Assembly (NCBI GenBank): GCA_039814715.1
Contig: JBCCAR010000026.1
Location: 1-47,898, forward strand
DNA length: 47,898 bases
Source: CAKZYD01 sp039814715
GTDB lineage: Bacteria > Pseudomonadota > Alphaproteobacteria > Sphingomonadales > CAKZYD01
Direction: 5' to 3'
Numbering within the stretch: the stretch's first letter is position 1; every line of letters starts with the position of its first letter. Made by a program: the position numbers and the translations under genes. Below, piece by piece: positions 8,964 through 16,923 of this stretch. A model generated the notes under the pieces. It was not told the origin of the DNA. It saw only the letters and a list, made by a program, of their open reading frames with translations, and ran no database searches.

Positions 8964-10001
8964 ATGTTTTTGAAACACAGCTGGTATGTCGCCGGCTTTG
9001 ACCATGAAATCAATCGCACGCCGTTGCGCCGTCAGTTGCTTGGCGATTGGCTTGTTCTTTACCGTCTAGAAGATGGCACGCCGGTCGCTTTGAAAGACCA
9101 GTGCCCGCACCGCTTCCTGCCGCTTTCGCGCGGTAAGCTGGTGGGCGATGAAATCCAATGCGGCTACCATGGCTTGACCTTTGACCAGTCGGGCCAGTGC
9201 ACCCGCGTTCCCACACAAGAACACGTGCATAAGTCTGTTTGCGTTGACAGTTACACCCTGCACGAAAAATATGGCATGGTTTGGCTATGGCATGGGGACG
9301 CAGCGCTTGCCGATGAAGCGCTCATTCCCAACTGGAATATCGGGCCAGGCCTTGATCACCACACCAGCGATCAATGGGCCTCGGCCAAAGGGTATTTCGC
9401 CCCGAAGGCAAGCTACTCGCTCGTGATCGACAACCTACTTGACCTGAGCCACATCGTTTATGTCCACACAAGCAGCTTTGGTAGTGAGGATACCAATCGC
9501 GCCGAAATGCGCTCTGAGGTCAGTGACACAGCGATCAGCGACTATCGCTTTGTACCGGGTGGAATGCCAGGGCCCGCATTTTATGGCTATGTGGGGGATG
9601 AAAAAACCCCGGTTGATTTTTGGATCGACATGCACTGGCAAGCGCCCAGCAATCTGTTGTTGGAATTTGGCGTTACCGAGCCCGGGCGTCCACGCTCAGA
9701 AGGGTTCCAGTGGATTGCCTCGCACTTGCTAACGCCAAAAGACGCGACGTCGACGCATTATTTCTGGGTCGTCTCCCGGTGCTTTGACCTTGATAACGAC
9801 GAACACACTCAGCAATGGTGGCATGCGGTTGACGGTGCCTTTCATGAGGATCATGACGTGCTCGAAGCGCAGCAGATTGAACTCGGTGAGCGCGAGCTTT
9901 TGAAGGATATCAAACCGCTGGTTTTTGCCTCTGACGCCTCAGCTATGAAAGCGCGGCGCATTGTAAAGCAGTTATTGGAGCCGCAAGAAGCGGCTTCGTA
10001 G
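8964..10001 (+). CDS. Rieske non-heme iron oxygenase, VanA/LigX-type catalytic subunit
   Basis: The 345-residue protein has a Rieske [2Fe-2S] centre (Cys47-x-His49 and Cys66-x-x-His69, in CPHRF and CGYHG). The mononuclear iron site has Asp160, His163 and His168 in NLLDLSHIVYVH. The length and C-terminal domain fit the vanillate/DDVA O-demethylase group, which removes aryl O-methyl groups as formaldehyde. No reductase or ferredoxin gene is nearby, so its electron partner must be encoded elsewhere. A GAGGA site precedes the ATG, and the gene is 26 bases after the receptor, so they are probably co-transcribed. The substrate is not determined by the sequence. Confidence 0.88.
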   Translation: MFLKHSWYVAGFDHEINRTPLRRQLLGDWLVLYRLEDGTPVALKDQCPHRFLPLSRGKLVGDEIQCGYHGLTFDQSGQCTRVPTQEHVHKSVCVDSYTLHEKYGMVWLWHGDAALADEALIPNWNIGPGLDHHTSDQWASAKGYFAPKASYSLVIDNLLDLSHIVYVHTSSFGSEDTNRAEMRSEVSDTAISDYRFVPGGMPGPAFYGYVGDEKTPVDFWIDMHWQAPSNLLLEFGVTEPGRPRSEGFQWIASHLLTPKDATSTHYFWVVSRCFDLDNDEHTQQWWHAVDGAFHEDHDVLEAQQIELGERELLKDIKPLVFASDASAMKARRIVKQLLEPQEAAS

Positions 10002-10005
10002 AAGA

Positions 10006-10017
10006 CCTACGCGTAGG
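10006..10017. promoter_or_regulatory. Perfect 12-bp palindrome CCTACGCGTAGG
   Basis: A perfect palindrome lies just after the Rieske oxygenase stop and about 80 bases before the dehydrogenase-ligJ-ligC unit. It could be an operator for that unit or the tip of a weak terminator; no U-tract follows. No second copy was noticed in the window. Confidence 0.25.
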
Positions 10018-10095
10018 CCGATTGCGCGCTTAAAATTTATGGCGCCACCGGTCTTCGAATAGGGCTATTTTCCGCGACCTTGATAAAAGGACGCT

Positions 10096-10953
10096 ATGGA
10101 CGCGACGATTTCAATATTGGGATTTGGGGAAGCCGGGCAAACATTCGCTCTGGCCGGTGCGTGGCGGGAACGCGCACGCGTCTATGATGTAAAAACGACA
10201 ATACCCGCCGATAGAAGCGCAAAATATCTTGATTATGCCAATGCGGGTGTCTCAGGGTGCAGCGGTGTTGAGGCAGCGTTGCATGCGTCGCGCGTTGTTA
10301 TGAGCCTGGTGACAGCTGATCAGGCCCTGGCGGCTGCGCGCGCCGCAGCGCCGCATCTCACCCCAGGTACCTTGTATTTTGATATGAACTCCGTCGCTCC
10401 CGCGACGAAGCAGGCGGCTGCAAGCCAGGTGAATAGACATGGCTGCACCTACATTGATGTGGCGGTCATGTCTCCAGTGCAGTCGGCTGCTCTGGCCGCG
10501 CCGCTGCTACTCGCAGGGGGCGAAAGCGAGAAGGCGATCGCTTCACTGGCTGCGTTTGGGTTTTCAAATTTGAGGGTAGTCGGTAACAAAGTTGGGCAAG
10601 CGGCCGCGATAAAAATGATCCGATCTGTCATGTTCAAAGGCATGGAGGCCTTGTCGGCGGAATGTGCTTTGGCGGCGCATCGCGCGGGCGTGCTAGATGA
10701 GGTGGCAGAGTCCCTGGGCCCTTCCTGGAGCGATCAAAGCGATTACAGGCTGGACCGTATGATGGTGCACGGGCTGCGCCGCGCGGCCGAAATGGAAGAG
10801 GCTGTGAAGACGCTCGATGCCCTTGGCGTCGCTGCGCCTATGACACGCGCAACCGTCAATTGGCAGCGCCGTATAGGAGCGCTTGGCCTGAATAGGCCCG
10901 GCAAGGCAGTGAAGCAAAAGCTTGTGCAACTCACAGAAAGTTTCAAGTCATGA
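10096..10953 (+). CDS. NAD(P)-binding dehydrogenase of the 6-phosphogluconate/3-hydroxyisobutyrate dehydrogenase superfamily (DUF1932-like)
   Basis: The 285-residue protein starts with a Rossmann motif (ILGFGEAGQTFA, about 7-18). It has the superfamily's DMNSVAPATKQ (about 95-105) and a C-terminal helical domain with VGQAAAIKMIRSVMFKGMEA, where Lys corresponds to the conserved catalytic lysine region. This is typical of DUF1932 proteins annotated as 6-phosphogluconate-dehydrogenase-like. It overlaps ligJ by 4 bases (ATGA), so it is translated with it, yet the classical PCA 4,5-pathway has no step for it. It may reduce a 2-oxo acid side product or serve a feeder route. The start ATG has an AAAGGA site. 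Confidence 0.8.
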   Translation: MDATISILGFGEAGQTFALAGAWRERARVYDVKTTIPADRSAKYLDYANAGVSGCSGVEAALHASRVVMSLVTADQALAAARAAAPHLTPGTLYFDMNSVAPATKQAAASQVNRHGCTYIDVAVMSPVQSAALAAPLLLAGGESEKAIASLAAFGFSNLRVVGNKVGQAAAIKMIRSVMFKGMEALSAECALAAHRAGVLDEVAESLGPSWSDQSDYRLDRMMVHGLRRAAEMEEAVKTLDALGVAAPMTRATVNWQRRIGALGLNRPGKAVKQKLVQLTESFKS

Positions 10954-11975
10954 CATTGATCATCGATTGCCATGGCCATTACACAACGGCTCCGGCGCCG
11001 CATAATGAATGGCGAGAGGCGCAAAAGGCAGCGTTCGACGCTGGTGGCCGTGCGCCGGTCTATCCCGAAATCTCCGACGATCTGATTGCCGAAAGTGTGG
11101 AGACAAACCAGCTCAAGCTGCTGAAAGAACGCGGCGCAGACATGACGATTTTCTCCCCGCGCGCATCAGCGATGGCGCATCATATCGGCGACGGGGCGGT
11201 CAGCCAAACCTGGGCGCGCCATTGCAATAATCTCATCAAGCGGGTGATTGATCTCTATCCCGAGACATTTATTGGTGTGTGCATGTTGCCCCAGTCCCCA
11301 GGCGTTTCCATCTATCATTCGATCGAAGAACTGGAACGCTGCGTGCTTGAACTTGGGTTCGTCGGCTGCAATCTCAATCCTGATCCGTCAGGCGGGCATT
11401 TCAGCGCGCCGCCACTGACTGACAAAAGTTGGTATCCGTTTTTTGAAAAGATGGTGGAACTCGATGTGCCCGCTATGATCCATGTGTCCGGCAGTTGTAA
11501 CCCCGCGTTCCATGCTACTGGAGCTTACTATATCTCTGCAGACACAACCGCCTTCATGCAGTTCATTCAAGGCGATGTCTTTGCTGATTTTCCAGACCTG
11601 CGGTTTATCATTCCCCATGGTGGCGGGGCCGTGCCCTATCATTGGGGGCGCTACCGTGGTCTGGCTGATATGTTAGGCCAGCCCGCGCTGGATACGCATG
11701 TCATGAAAAACGTCTATTTTGATACCTGTGTTTATCATCAAGCAGGGATCGATTGTTTGTTTGAAGTGATTGACCTGGAAAACATTCTCTTTGGCTCTGA
11801 AATGGTGGGTGCGGTACGCGGCATTGATCCCCAAACCGGTCATTTTTTTGATGATACAAAACGTTATGTCGATGCGCTTGATCTGAAGCCCTCCCAGCGA
11901 CGCCTTGTCTATGAAGGCAATGCACGCCGCGTTTATCCGCGTTTGGATGCGCAGCTCAAAGCGCGGGGTCTTTGA
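10950..11975 (+). CDS. ligJ: 4-oxalomesaconate hydratase
   Basis: The 341-residue amidohydrolase-2 protein matches LigJ, which adds water to the oxalomesaconate isomer to give 4-carboxy-4-hydroxy-2-oxoadipate. The zinc site can be read: His8 and His10 (DCHGH), His178 (MIHVS) and Glu284 (FGSEM). A glutamate at the last position, instead of the usual aspartate, is a LigJ trait. His223 in IPHGGGAVPYHWGR is the likely catalytic base. It is translationally coupled to the preceding dehydrogenase and is followed after 22 bases by ligC. Confidence 0.95.
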   Translation: MTLIIDCHGHYTTAPAPHNEWREAQKAAFDAGGRAPVYPEISDDLIAESVETNQLKLLKERGADMTIFSPRASAMAHHIGDGAVSQTWARHCNNLIKRVIDLYPETFIGVCMLPQSPGVSIYHSIEELERCVLELGFVGCNLNPDPSGGHFSAPPLTDKSWYPFFEKMVELDVPAMIHVSGSCNPAFHATGAYYISADTTAFMQFIQGDVFADFPDLRFIIPHGGGAVPYHWGRYRGLADMLGQPALDTHVMKNVYFDTCVYHQAGIDCLFEVIDLENILFGSEMVGAVRGIDPQTGHFFDDTKRYVDALDLKPSQRRLVYEGNARRVYPRLDAQLKARGL

Positions 11976-11997
11976 TGCATTATTTGGCCCAAGTCCA

Positions 11998-12951
11998 ATG
12001 AAGCTGGCACTGGCGGGCGGCGGTGCATTCGGGCACAAGCATCTTGATGGCCTCAGATTGATCGATGATGTTGAGGTGATCGCCCTTGTCGGTCGCCGCA
12101 TTGAACCGACGCAGTCCATGGCCCGCGCCTATGGCATTCATCACGCGACCACCGAGCTTGCTGACGTGCTCGCTATGGAGAAGGTGGACGGTGTTATTTT
12201 GTGCACGCCAACTCATCTCCATGCGCATCAGGCAATGCAATGCCTTCAGGCAGGTAAACATGTGCAAATCGAAATCCCGCTCGCTGATAGCCTGGAAGAT
12301 GCAGATGCGGTCGCAAAACAAGCCGCTGAAACCGGTTTGATTGCCATGTGCGGCCATACGCGTCGCTTTAATCCATCGCATCAGTATATCCGCAGGAGAA
12401 TAGCAGCGGGCGTGCTGTCGCTGCAGCATTTGCAAGCCCAGACTTATTTCTTCCGCCGCAGCAACATCAACGCCAAGGGCGAGCCGCGCAGTTGGACAGA
12501 CCATTTGCTGTGGCATCACGCGGCCCATACCGTGGACTTGTTCCAGTATCAAACAGGCGAGAGGGTGATCGCAGCGAACGCGCTGGAAGGCCCGCATGAC
12601 CCAGAGCTTGGCATCGCCATGGATATGACAATCCAGCTCAAAACTCACAGTGGGGCGCTCTGCAGCCTATCCTTAAGCTTCAACAATAATGGGCCGCTGG
12701 GTACCTCCTTCCGCTATATTTGCGACAATGGAACCTACCTCGCACGCTATGATGACTTGGAACGCGGGGATGAAACGCCAGTCGATCTATCAGGCACGGC
12801 CGTGAGTATGAATGGCATTGAATTGCAAGACCGAGAATTTGTTTCTGCCATTCGCGAAGGCCGCCAGCCCGAAGCGAGCGTGGCGGATGTTCTGCCCTGT
12901 TATGAAGTCCTGCACCGCCTGGACCAGCAATTACGCGCTCAGCGTTGCTGA
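11998..12951 (+). CDS. ligC: 4-carboxy-2-hydroxymuconate-6-semialdehyde dehydrogenase
   Basis: The start is placed at ATG 11998, giving MKLALAGGGAFGHKHLDGL as in LigC; a longer in-frame extension back to 11905 would overlap ligJ and adds no homologous sequence. The 317-residue product is a Gfo/Idh/MocA-fold NAD(P) enzyme oxidising the ring-cleavage semialdehyde (as its hemiacetal) to PDC. Signs of LigC are EIPLADS, CGHTRRFNPSHQYI, YFFRRSNINAKGEPRSWTDH and LWHHAAHTVDLF. It completes the middle of the pathway between LigAB and LigI, and lies 22 bases after ligJ. The ribosome site is weak, consistent with read-in from ligJ. Confidence 0.94.
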   Translation: MKLALAGGGAFGHKHLDGLRLIDDVEVIALVGRRIEPTQSMARAYGIHHATTELADVLAMEKVDGVILCTPTHLHAHQAMQCLQAGKHVQIEIPLADSLEDADAVAKQAAETGLIAMCGHTRRFNPSHQYIRRRIAAGVLSLQHLQAQTYFFRRSNINAKGEPRSWTDHLLWHHAAHTVDLFQYQTGERVIAANALEGPHDPELGIAMDMTIQLKTHSGALCSLSLSFNNNGPLGTSFRYICDNGTYLARYDDLERGDETPVDLSGTAVSMNGIELQDREFVSAIREGRQPEASVADVLPCYEVLHRLDQQLRAQRC

Positions 12952-13012
12952 TAGCCTGCCGCTCTGCTATCTCGCGCTAGGTTAGGGTAAGCGATTGAGG
13001 CGGCAGATACAC

Positions 13013-13504
13013 GTGACACAAGCGGATATTTCAAAATTTCAAGAGCCGATACATGCGGTACAGACGCCTCATAATCTCTCCGAGCACCTACCCTTTTTGA
13101 TCTGTCAGCTGTCAGATCAGATTCTGCTAAAGGCCCAAAAGCACTATCGGCGTAAATTTGGTCTTGGCATTCGTGAATGGCGCGTGCTCACTCTCTTAGG
13201 GTTATTTGGGCGATGCAGTGCTGCGGATATGGTTGGCCACGCCTCTGTCGATAAGACGACGATCAGCCGGGCACTTACGGCGCTGGAAAGCAAAGGGTAT
13301 GTCCAGCGCATTCAAGATCCCCACGATGCGCGGCGCGTTGAAGTGCAGCTCACTAAGAGTGGCTGCGCGCTGCATGATAAGATGGTGCCGCAATCGCGCC
13401 AACGCGCCAAGAACCTGGAAAAAGCCATCACCGTTCAAGAGCGTAAACAGCTTGTCGGTATTCTAAGAAAACTCAAGACTCATTTGGACACGCAGCCCTT
13501 TTAG
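13013..13504 (+). CDS. MarR-family transcriptional regulator
   Basis: GTG at 13013 is preferred because GAGGCGG stands 8 bases before it; a TTG at 12995 would add six residues. The roughly 163-residue protein has the MarR winged helix: REWRVLTLLGLFG, then AADMVGHASVDKTTISRALT (recognition helix) and the wing DPHDARRVEVQLT. It lies downstream of ligC on the same strand and is convergent with pobA, with only 14 bases between their ends. MarR proteins in aromatic clusters often repress with a phenolic or CoA ligand, so control of ligJC or of the pobA-ligAB operon is plausible but unproven. Confidence 0.85.
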   Translation: MTQADISKFQEPIHAVQTPHNLSEHLPFLICQLSDQILLKAQKHYRRKFGLGIREWRVLTLLGLFGRCSAADMVGHASVDKTTISRALTALESKGYVQRIQDPHDARRVEVQLTKSGCALHDKMVPQSRQRAKNLEKAITVQERKQLVGILRKLKTHLDTQPF

Positions 13505-13518
13505 ACACTATTTTGCCC

Positions 13519-14697
13519 TCAAACAGCGAATGGTAAACCCACATAGTTCTCTGCGAAAGAGGACCCGCCGATGTCTGAACTTGTCAGATAGTCAAGGGAA
13601 GCTTGCTGCATTTTCAAATCAAAATGCGTACCTTCCGGGTCCCTATGGAACATGGATGTTACCCACCAGGAAAACCGTTCTACCTTCCATATTCTATCGA
13701 GGCATGTCTCTGTGTAATGCCCCAGCGGCTGTGGATTACCGTGGTTGACCTGTTCAATCAGGCTGTGAGCGAGCACGCGCACATCTGCAATGGCCAAGTT
13801 CATGCCTTTGGCGCCTGTCGGCGGCACAATATGAGCCGCGTCGCCTGCTAAAAACAAGCGGCCATGCTGCATTTTTTCGCATACAAAACTGCGCATCGGC
13901 GCCACATCTTTTTGCGTGATTGGGCCGCGGTTTATTTTAAAGCCTTCAATGCCATTTCCTAGGCGTAGTTCCAGTTCATCCCAAACTTTGTCATCAGGCC
14001 AGTCGTCGGCGTTTTCTCCGTTGGGAACCTGCAGATAAAGGCGGCTTACGGTTTCAGAGCGCATACTCGCCAGCGCAAAGCCATGGTCATGCAGGCTGTA
14101 GATCACCACATGGCTTGATGGTTTTGCATCGGCCAAAACGCCCAGCCAGGAGTATGGATACTCGTGTTTGACCACATGGGCGTCGTGATCGGGAAGACTG
14201 GGGCGCGACACGCCCCAAAAGCCGTCACATCCAGCGATATAATCGCATTCCAAGACGCCAGCTTCGCCATTGCGCTCATAATGGATTTTGGGCGCGTCGG
14301 TCTTGATGTCCTCCAGCTTTGTAACAGGCGTTTCAAACCAGACATCGCTATAGGAGCGCCGCGCATCAATCAAATCGCGCACAACGCTTTGCTGGCCGTA
14401 GACAGTTACCACTTTGCCGCCTGAAAGCGCTTTCACGTCTACGTACCGCTCTTTACCGTCAAAGCGAAAAATGATGCCGTCATGAGGCAGACACTTTGCT
14501 TTTAGATTGTCGCCAACCCCTGCTTGAATCAGCGTATCAACGCTGCCCTGCTCGAGCACACCGGCTCTGACCCGGTCGATGACATAGTCCTCACTTTTTG
14601 CTTCAAAAATAATGCTATCGATGCCAGCATTTCTGAGCAATTGCGCCAAAAGCAGCCCTGCTGGTCCAGCACCAATGATGCCAACTTGGGTTTTCAT
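13519..14697 (-). CDS. pobA: 4-hydroxybenzoate 3-monooxygenase
   Basis: The 392-residue class A flavoprotein monooxygenase hydroxylates 4-hydroxybenzoate to PCA with NAD(P)H and O2. It follows PobA of Pseudomonas closely. The FAD fingerprint is GIIGAGPAGLLLAQLL at the start. RVRAGVLEQGSVDTL, SRLYLQVP (substrate-carboxylate region), MQHGRLFLAGDAAHIVPPTG and the C-terminal ENYVGLP are all present. An AAGGA site precedes the ATG at 14697. It is the last gene of the SDR-ligA-ligB-pobA operon, 9 bases after ligB, so PCA is made and cleaved by products of the same transcript. Confidence 0.96.
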   Translation of the reverse strand: MKTQVGIIGAGPAGLLLAQLLRNAGIDSIIFEAKSEDYVIDRVRAGVLEQGSVDTLIQAGVGDNLKAKCLPHDGIIFRFDGKERYVDVKALSGGKVVTVYGQQSVVRDLIDARRSYSDVWFETPVTKLEDIKTDAPKIHYERNGEAGVLECDYIAGCDGFWGVSRPSLPDHDAHVVKHEYPYSWLGVLADAKPSSHVVIYSLHDHGFALASMRSETVSRLYLQVPNGENADDWPDDKVWDELELRLGNGIEGFKINRGPITQKDVAPMRSFVCEKMQHGRLFLAGDAAHIVPPTGAKGMNLAIADVRVLAHSLIEQVNHGNPQPLGHYTETCLDRIWKVERFSWWVTSMFHRDPEGTHFDLKMQQASLDYLTSSDIGGSSFAENYVGLPFAV

Positions 14698-14706
14698 CCG
14701 GTATCC

Positions 14707-15552
14707 TTAAGACGTCTTGTTTTCTAAAATCAGATGTCCAAACGCAGTGTTGGAAATGGGCACATGGTAGTGGCGGTGAATTTCCGTCACATCCGCGTTC
14801 AGCGCGCCGCGCGCGATGAGCCACATCACGAGCTCAATACCTTCCGAGCCTGCTTCGCGCAGATAAGTTTCATGCTCAATGTCAATTAAGGCAGCTGGGT
14901 TTGGGCCAAATTCGTCCAGAAAGTTATGGTCAAAGTCTTGATTGATCAGGCCAGTGCGCGGCCCTTGCAACTGGTGAGACATCCCGCCCGTGCCGAAGAT
15001 AACGACATTGAGATCTTCATCAAAGGCCTCAACCGCGTTTTTGATGGCCTTGCCTAGATCATAGCAGCGCTGGCCCGTGGGCGGTGGGTATTGAATGACA
15101 TTCACCGCGAGCGGAATGACCGGGCAGGGCCACGCATCCACTGCGCCGTACATCAGCGACAGCGGCACTGTAAAGCCGTGATCAACCTCCATTTTATTGA
15201 CAATCGTCATGTCAAATTCGCTCAAAATGGAGGACTGCGCGATGTGCCAAGCGAGCCTTGGATGGCCTGGCACTTTCGGGATGGCGCGCGGCCCCCAGCC
15301 TTCGTCAGCGATCTCAAACTCTTTCCCGCAGCCGATAGCAAAGGTTGGGATCAACTCCAAGGAAAAGGCGTTGGCATGATCATTGTAGACCATGATGATC
15401 ACATCCGGGTTTTGCGCTTTAATCCACTTCTTTGAGGCTTCAAACCCATCAAAAAGCGCTTTGAAATAGGGCTCCTGCGTCATGCCCTTGTCAACAGCAA
15501 CGCCGCCAAGCGGGACGTGAGAGGTCATTACCCCTGCTGTAATTCTAGCCAT
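14707..15552 (-). CDS. ligB: Protocatechuate 4,5-dioxygenase beta (catalytic) subunit
   Basis: The 281-residue extradiol dioxygenase of the LigB superfamily opens PCA between C4 and C5 using Fe(II). Metal ligands match LigB: His12 (TSHVPLGG), His59 (YNDHANAF) and Glu240 (GSEGIELVMW). The catalytic His193 lies in GTGGMSHQLQGPR. Numbering is shifted by two from Sphingobium LigB after the first ligand. The start ATG overlaps the ligA stop by one base (TAATG), so the two subunits are made together. Confidence 0.97.
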   Translation of the reverse strand: MARITAGVMTSHVPLGGVAVDKGMTQEPYFKALFDGFEASKKWIKAQNPDVIIMVYNDHANAFSLELIPTFAIGCGKEFEIADEGWGPRAIPKVPGHPRLAWHIAQSSILSEFDMTIVNKMEVDHGFTVPLSLMYGAVDAWPCPVIPLAVNVIQYPPPTGQRCYDLGKAIKNAVEAFDEDLNVVIFGTGGMSHQLQGPRTGLINQDFDHNFLDEFGPNPAALIDIEHETYLREAGSEGIELVMWLIARGALNADVTEIHRHYHVPISNTAFGHLILENKTS

Positions 15553-15977
15553 TAGCGATCCTCCCAGTCCGAGAGGTAGCGGTTGCCCTCCACAGGGCGC
15601 CCGCCTGTCAGCATCATGGCGCGGTAATCCTCGCGCGGCATGCCCGCCATCAAGGCGTAGGCCTCTTCATAGGGCACGCCGTCACACGCGGCGAGTTTGA
15701 GCGTGTAATAAACATTGCCGCCCTGCTCAAGCATGCCGTTCCAGTCACGTTCTAAGATCGCGCTGCGTTGTCCTGGTGTGAGATCATAATCGTCAAGATA
15801 GGCCTCTTCACCCGCTTGAAAGCGCTCCCTGTTGCCCGCTTTTGATAGCGACATACAGAACATGTTCAGGTCGTAGCCGACGCGTGAATGCTCCGCGGTA
15901 AAGACGAAGGTGCCGGGAATATCATTCTTGACTGCGGTCGGTTTGGGTTTGGGCATGGGCGTGGACGCGCTTCTCAA
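15552..15977 (-). CDS. ligA: Protocatechuate 4,5-dioxygenase alpha subunit
   Basis: The 141-residue small subunit caps the LigB active site. LigA signs are IPGTFVFT, NMFCMSLSKAGNRERF, AYLDDYDLTPGQRSAIL and YEEAYALMAGMPREDYRAMM, with a C-terminal GGRPVEGNRYLSDWEDR. The length is close to Sphingobium LigA. Its ATG overlaps the stop of the preceding SDR gene by 4 bases, and its own stop overlaps ligB, so the SDR, ligA and ligB are a tightly coupled set. Confidence 0.96.
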   Translation of the reverse strand: MRSASTPMPKPKPTAVKNDIPGTFVFTAEHSRVGYDLNMFCMSLSKAGNRERFQAGEEAYLDDYDLTPGQRSAILERDWNGMLEQGGNVYYTLKLAACDGVPYEEAYALMAGMPREDYRAMMLTGGRPVEGNRYLSDWEDR

Positions 15978-16756
15978 AGGCCGAACTTCTGCGTAAGCAT
16001 GTGGGATGACAGCCCCCCATCGAGCGTTATGTTAGATCCGCGAAACCAGCTTGTTTCATCAGACAATAAAAAGGCGACAACCGGAGCAAGATCTTTCGGC
16101 GTTGCGAGCCGTTCCATCACTTCCTCCTTGTCTTTCCTGTCGCCAAGACCAGCTAGAAAGTCTGGGAGGATAGGCGTTTCAACCGGCCCGGGAGAGACAC
16201 TGTTCATTCGTATACCCCGGTCTCGCCATGTCCAGCGATTGTTGAACGTCCAGACCACAAGCGATTCCTTGGAAAAGAAATACGATCGGCCTGCGTCAGA
16301 GGCGTCAATGCCTTGGTCTTTCACAAAGGCATCTACGTTATCAAAATCGAGATCATAGCCCGCCTTGACCTGGTCAATGCTGCCCTGCCAGCCAAACCCG
16401 GCAAGCGACGCCAAATTCACGATGGACGCGCCGTCACTCATTTTGCTGATCAGGTTTTCTGTCAGGTATTTGAGCCCAATCAGATTGACTTTCAGCACCA
16501 TCGCAGCAGGGCGCGTGGGCGGCAAACCGGCGTTATTGGAGAGCCCATCGATACCGCTTGGCAGTTGGTCGATCAGCCAATCGATGGACTCCTGCTCAGA
16601 TAGATCAGCTCTTAGAAAATCGTCTGTGTTAGACGCGTCGTTGAGGTCCACGCCTATGACGTGGGCCTCCCATTCCCGTAATGTGGAGGCAATTTCCGCT
16701 CCAATGCCTGAGGCGCTGCCGGTAACGACAATCTTTTTACCTTTTAGAGACTTCAC
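15974..16756 (-). CDS. Short-chain dehydrogenase, coniferyl-alcohol-dehydrogenase-like
   Basis: GTG at 16756 is chosen because AAGGGGAGGA lies immediately upstream; longer in-frame forms lack SDR homology. The 260-residue protein has the SDR motifs GSASGIG (cofactor loop), SNNAGLPPTRP (NNAG), Ser in VNLASLAG, and the catalytic YFFSK (Tyr-x-x-x-Lys), with SPGPVETPILPDF after it. The NNAGLPP form and the overall layout resemble CalA-type coniferyl-alcohol or related aryl-alcohol dehydrogenases. It is the first gene of the operon with ligAB and pobA, so it may feed a phenylpropanoid or hydroxybenzyl alcohol into the path. The exact substrate is uncertain. Confidence 0.8.
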   Translation of the reverse strand: MKSLKGKKIVVTGSASGIGAEIASTLREWEAHVIGVDLNDASNTDDFLRADLSEQESIDWLIDQLPSGIDGLSNNAGLPPTRPAAMVLKVNLIGLKYLTENLISKMSDGASIVNLASLAGFGWQGSIDQVKAGYDLDFDNVDAFVKDQGIDASDAGRSYFFSKESLVVWTFNNRWTWRDRGIRMNSVSPGPVETPILPDFLAGLGDRKDKEEVMERLATPKDLAPVVAFLLSDETSWFRGSNITLDGGLSSHMLTQKFGL

Positions 16757-16817
16757 GATGTCCTCCCCTTGATCAACGTGTGCCAGAGACCGGACTTGAA
16801 AAACGACCGGGCTATGA

Positions 16818-16831
16818 TGTGTAATTTCACA
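16818..16831. promoter_or_regulatory. Candidate operator TGTG-N6-CACA upstream of the SDR-ligAB-pobA operon
   Basis: TGTGTAATTTCACA is an inverted repeat 61 bases upstream of the GTG start at 16756, inside a 167-base gap after the second TonB receptor. Half-sites TGTG/CACA recall CRP/FNR-type boxes but the spacing is not canonical; a MarR or LysR site is equally possible. The TTAGATTTAGTGAA nearby (16883-16896) echoes the ligK promoter motif. Confidence 0.3.
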
Positions 16832-16923
16832 CACTATTGAAATGGCTCCGGTTCGAAAATCCGGTTTTTTTGCAACCTTTTGTTAGATTTAGTGAAACAA
16901 TGAGGTGCGCGTAAGGTCGATCG

